A DNA stretch of 64,000 bases, from positions 1,931,030-1,995,029 of the forward strand of contig NZ_CP114052.1 of the NCBI RefSeq assembly GCF_027125355.1. The letters run 5' to 3'. This DNA is from Peptostreptococcus equinus (GTDB taxonomy: Bacteria > Bacillota > Clostridia > Peptostreptococcales > Peptostreptococcaceae). The stretch's first letter is position 1. Each line of letters opens with the position of its first letter. A model generated the notes under the pieces. That model did no database searches and was not told where the DNA came from. It was given only the letters and a program-made list of their open reading frames with translations. Position numbers and translations under genes: made by a program. Below, piece by piece: positions 61,678 to 64,000 of the stretch.

Positions 61678-61680
61678 AAT

Positions 61681-62418
61681 TTATCTTTTATATTCAATTA
61701 CTACTCTTCTATATGGATCTGTACCTTCACTATAAGTAATTACATATCTATCATTCTGAAGTGCTGAATGTATTATTCTTCTTTCATATGGATTCATATA
61801 ATCAAGTTTTTTTGTTCTTTTTGTCTTGGCAACTTCTCTAGCTGCTTTGTAGCAATATCTTTTTAAGGACTCTTCTCTTTTACTTCTATAGTTTTCAATA
61901 TCTATAAAAATTCTAGTATGAGAATCTTTATTGTGCTTATTAAGCGCCAATCCAGTTAAGAACTGTATAGCATCAAGAGTTTCTCCTCTTCTACCTATTA
62001 AGCAACTAGCTTCATCTCCGCTAATTTTTACCTTTATTAATTTATCTTCTATAAAAGCATCAACTTGTGCATCTACATCTGAGTTTTTTAGTATTTCAAT
62101 AACAAATTCTTTTGCTATCCTTACTTCTTCTTCATCGTTAATAGCTACATCATTTTCAACTTCTTTATTTTCTTCCAATAATGTTTCTTTTATTTCTTCT
62201 ACAGCATTATCTTCTCTAATATCTTCTTTTGAAGAAGTATTTTCTAATAAAGTATATTCTAATTCATATACTCCACTCTTTGATCCGATTCCCAAAAATC
62301 CCTTACTAGGCTTTTCTTTTACTGTAATTTTTATACTATCTTTGTCTGCATTAGTAGTCTTTAAAAGTTGTTGCACAGCTTCGTCTGAACTCTTAGCGTA
62401 TAATACTTTTGATTCCAC
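61681..62418 (-). CDS. jag: RNA-binding protein Jag/KhpB
   Basis: A 245-aa protein with a Jag_N domain (VLYAKSSDEAVQQLL, PSKGFLGIGSK), an acidic linker, a KH domain (KVKISGDEASCLIGRRGETL) and a C-terminal R3H domain (LDYMNPYERRIIHSAL). It binds RNA with KhpA and affects cell elongation in other Firmicutes. It starts at GTG behind GGAGG, 16 bp after yidC. In most relatives mnmE comes next, but here about 6.6 kb of other genes intervenes. Confidence 0.95.
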   Translation of the reverse strand: MESKVLYAKSSDEAVQQLLKTTNADKDSIKITVKEKPSKGFLGIGSKSGVYELEYTLLENTSSKEDIREDNAVEEIKETLLEENKEVENDVAINDEEEVRIAKEFVIEILKNSDVDAQVDAFIEDKLIKVKISGDEASCLIGRRGETLDAIQFLTGLALNKHNKDSHTRIFIDIENYRSKREESLKRYCYKAAREVAKTKRTKKLDYMNPYERRIIHSALQNDRYVITYSEGTDPYRRVVIEYKR

Positions 62419-62434
62419 TATATTATCCTCCTAA

Positions 62435-63127
62435 TTACTTTGCTTTTCTACCATTTAATTTATCAGATTTTCCATCTTCTAACTTTCTCTTTAACGGCTT
62501 AGTCACTACATAGAACTGAACAATTGAGAACAAGTTACTTATTGTCCAATATAATGTAAGAGCAGCTGGGAAAGTTAATCCCCAGAATAAAGACATTGCT
62601 GGCATTATATAAAGCATTGATTTCATTGGTCCCTGCATTTGATCTTTTGGTGTCATTACCAACTGCATAAAGAAACCACTTATACCTGAAAGTATTGCAA
62701 GAGGAATATCTGGTTTTACAAGTGAATGGAACCACAAGAAACTTCCATTTGCTAAATCAAAAGCTTGTTTTGTATCAAATACCCCATGCTTTAAAGGTTC
62801 TCTAAATACATAGAATAAAGCAAATAATATAGGCATCTGCACTAATAGTGGCAAGCAACCTGCCATTGGATTTACTCCAGATTCCTTATATATTTTTTGT
62901 ATTTCTTCATTTTGTTTTTCTGGTTTGTTTTTATATTTTGCCTGAATTTCTTTTATCTTTGGACTTATTTCAGACATGGCGAAAGTAGACTTAGTCTGCT
63001 TTACTGTAAGTGGTGTTAGTATAAGTTTTATTATTATTGTAAAAACTATTATTGCTAAACCATAACTTCCTATCATTTCATATATGGCTCTAAGCGCCAT
63101 ACCAAGCAAATCTGCTATATATCCCAT
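62435..63127 (-). CDS. yidC: Membrane protein insertase YidC
   Basis: A 230-aa inner-membrane insertase, the short Gram-positive form with five helices. Motifs are LTPLTVKQTKSTFAMSEISP, the hydrophilic groove loop, and MAGCLPLLVQMPILFALFYVFREP, followed by LYWTISNLFSIVQ. No signal or lipobox is seen, unlike the SpoIIIJ-type lipoproteins. The basic tail (KPLKRKLEDGKSDKLNGRK) faces the cytosol and ribosome. It is between yidD and jag, the normal order. Confidence 0.95.
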   Translation of the reverse strand: MGYIADLLGMALRAIYEMIGSYGLAIIVFTIIIKLILTPLTVKQTKSTFAMSEISPKIKEIQAKYKNKPEKQNEEIQKIYKESGVNPMAGCLPLLVQMPILFALFYVFREPLKHGVFDTKQAFDLANGSFLWFHSLVKPDIPLAILSGISGFFMQLVMTPKDQMQGPMKSMLYIMPAMSLFWGLTFPAALTLYWTISNLFSIVQFYVVTKPLKRKLEDGKSDKLNGRKAK

Positions 63128-63168
63128 TTATACCTCCTAGTACATATCTCAACTTTTGAGATAACTTT

Positions 63169-63420
63169 CTATTTTAAAGGGTCGTAACCACCAGGGTGAA
63201 AAGGGTGACATTTGCTTACTCTTTTAATTGTCAACCACAATCCCTTTAGAAAGCCATATTTTTTAAACGCTTCGATAGAGTATTGCGAACATGTAGGATA
63301 AAATCTACAAGTTGGTCCTTTTAGTGGAGATATATATTTTTGATAAATTCTAACTAAAAATATACAAAGGCCAGCTAATTTTTTTCCGATAAATTTTATT
63401 ACATTTATCATTATCTGCAT
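63169..63420 (-). CDS. yidD: Membrane protein insertion efficiency factor YidD
   Basis: An 83-aa protein with [20 protein letters not shown] and [14 protein letters not shown], ending in [11 protein letters not shown], all diagnostic of YidD. It helps YidC insert proteins. An N-terminal amphipathic stretch (about 1-25) likely associates with the membrane. It starts seven bases after GGAGG and lies 11 bp after rnpA and 41 bp before yidC. Confidence 0.96.
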   Translation of the reverse strand: MQIMINVIKFIGKKLAGLCIFLVRIYQKYISPLKGPTCRFYPTCSQYSIEAFKKYGFLKGLWLTIKRVSKCHPFHPGGYDPLK

Positions 63421-63431
63421 TATAAGACCTC

Positions 63432-63785
63432 CTATTTTTTTATCTCTACTAAATCCGCTTTTCTCATAATATATTTTAGTGATTTTGATATATGTTCATA
63501 TTGTGCTGTATTAGAATTTATTCTAGCAATAAATACCAAATCATAGCCTGGCTTTACTTTTTGATCAATTTCTAATCTATAGGCTTCTTTTATATATCTT
63601 CTAATCCTATTTCTATCATGGGCCTTACCAACTTTTTTAGAAATTGAAATTCCAATCCTTGAGCGATTAGTCCCATTTTTCATCTTATATACTACAAGAT
63701 TTCTATCGGATAATGATTTACCCTTACGATAAACCTTCCTAAAATCTGAATCTTTTTTGATTCCATCTGTGTTATTAAAATGCAT
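63432..63785 (-). CDS. rnpA: Ribonuclease P protein component
   Basis: Basic 117-aa protein cofactor of RNase P, which trims tRNA 5' ends. The RNR motif region reads [17 protein letters not shown], with the N-terminal [15 protein letters not shown] typical of the family. The ATG at 63785 was chosen over a TTG one codon upstream. It follows rpmH, but an attenuator-like hairpin set lies in the 126-bp gap between them. Confidence 0.96.
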   Translation of the reverse strand: MHFNNTDGIKKDSDFRKVYRKGKSLSDRNLVVYKMKNGTNRSRIGISISKKVGKAHDRNRIRRYIKEAYRLEIDQKVKPGYDLVFIARINSNTAQYEHISKSLKYIMRKADLVEIKK

Positions 63786-63838
63786 CAATAACCTACACTT
63801 CCTTTAAATTTGAGAATTTTTTATGATACTTATAAAAA

Positions 63839-63868
63839 AAGCCACTATTAAAAGTGGCTTATAGCCAC
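63839..63868 (-). terminator. Attenuator-like terminator between rpmH and rnpA
   Basis: On the minus strand AAGCCACT and AGTGGCTT (63860-63853 and 63846-63839) form a stem followed by a seven-T run. A preceding GTGGC (63868-63864) could instead pair with the same GCCAC, forming a competing hairpin. This three-part arrangement resembles an attenuator; it would set the rpmH:rnpA ratio. Confidence 0.65.
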
Positions 63869-63911
63869 ATCAAAATGTAGCCTTAAATTATCATAATCAA
63901 GCTTTATAAGA

Positions 63912-64000
63912 TTAGTGAGTTAATCTATTTCTTCCCTTAGCTCTTCTTCTCTTTAAAACATTTCTTCCATTTGAAGTCTTCATTCTTTTTCTGAATCCAT
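63912..64000 (-). CDS. rpmH: 50S ribosomal protein L34, C-terminal part
   Basis: The last 28 codons of L34 run off the right edge: GFRKRMKTSNGRNVLKRRRA followed by KGRNRLTH and a stop (TAA at 63912-63914). It is complete only outside the window. It is the first of the rpmH-rnpA-yidD-yidC-jag run that normally lies beside dnaA and oriC. Confidence 0.96.
   Translation of the reverse strand, partial: GFRKRMKTSNGRNVLKRRRAKGRNRLTH

Noticed and set aside
61931..62434. Open frame of 167 codons on the plus strand
   Set aside because: Antisense to jag, which has clear KH and R3H domains.
1..64000. tRNA, rRNA, CRISPR arrays, transposases, prophage genes, selenocysteine TGA codons
   Set aside because: I looked for cloverleaf ends, regular spaced repeats, DDE or tyrosine-recombinase motifs and in-frame TGA in redox genes, and saw none that could be supported by eye.

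Overview
The window is low-GC (roughly 30 percent by eye) Gram-positive DNA with a dense gene layout, AGGAGG ribosome binding sites, TTGACA/TATAAT promoters and many intrinsic terminators. A papain-like protease carrying three CWB2 cell-wall-binding repeats, the order cysS-mrnC-rlmB-yacP-sigH-tuf, the alternative ketopantoate reductase panG, and an indolepyruvate:ferredoxin oxidoreductase point to the Peptostreptococcaceae. An anaerobic amino-acid fermenter such as Peptostreptococcus is plausible, but the genus is an inference. No rRNA, tRNA, CRISPR array, transposase or phage gene was recognised. The right end holds the rpmH-rnpA-yidD-yidC-jag block that normally sits beside dnaA and oriC. 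Most genes lie on the minus strand, as expected if a fork leaves an origin just beyond the right edge and moves leftward.

Layout. 0-14.8 kb: a catabolic region with a dihydropyrimidinase/hydantoinase and an N-carbamoyl amidohydrolase, iorAB, three peptidases acting at proline bonds (Xaa-Pro aminopeptidase, proline iminopeptidase, Xaa-Pro dipeptidase), a POT peptide transporter, a Nim-like flavoprotein, a NifX-like protein, a ferritin-like protein and a cation/proton antiporter. 15-20 kb: tuf, sigH, yacP, rlmB, mrnC and cysS. 20-22.5 kb: the secreted cell-wall protease. 22.7-29.8 kb: a metal (probably zinc) island with a TIGR03943-type membrane protein, a P-loop GTPase fused to a YcgR/ArsP-type permease, a stand-alone CobW/COG0523 GTPase, znuBCA and a Fur-family regulator.

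29.9-33.6 kb: rubredoxin, a WalJ-like metallo-hydrolase, rlmH, and dnaD- and dnaI-like primosome genes. These are followed by a cluster of DnaA-box-like 9-mers and then the convergent dnaB-rplI-gdpP-DUF2232 block. 39-41 kb: a GntR/ABC operon with a near-consensus promoter overlapped by a 17-bp perfect inverted repeat. 41-44 kb: a YeeE/YedE sulfur-type transporter with a CoA-disulfide-reductase/rhodanese fusion. 44.2-45.3 kb: rpsF-ssb-rpsR with a probable S6:S18 leader. 45.4-51 kb: a radical SAM protein, an aminotransferase, DUF951, DUF3343 and yedF, a GerMN lipoprotein and a class V cysteine-desulfurase-like enzyme. 51-64 kb: rsmG-mnmG-mnmE, then about 6.6 kb of metabolic and transport genes (APC permease, panC-panB-panG, LysR/EamA), and finally jag-yidC-yidD-rnpA-rpmH.

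How the genes may work together: peptides enter by the POT transporter and are trimmed by the proline-specific peptidases. Aromatic amino acids could be transaminated and oxidised by IorAB. The hydantoinase/carbamoylase pair could release beta-alanine for PanC, since no panD is seen beside panBC. The most unusual candidates are the GTPase-permease fusion in the zinc island, the sulfur/selenium trafficking genes, and the DnaA-box cluster between the helicase-loader and helicase genes.
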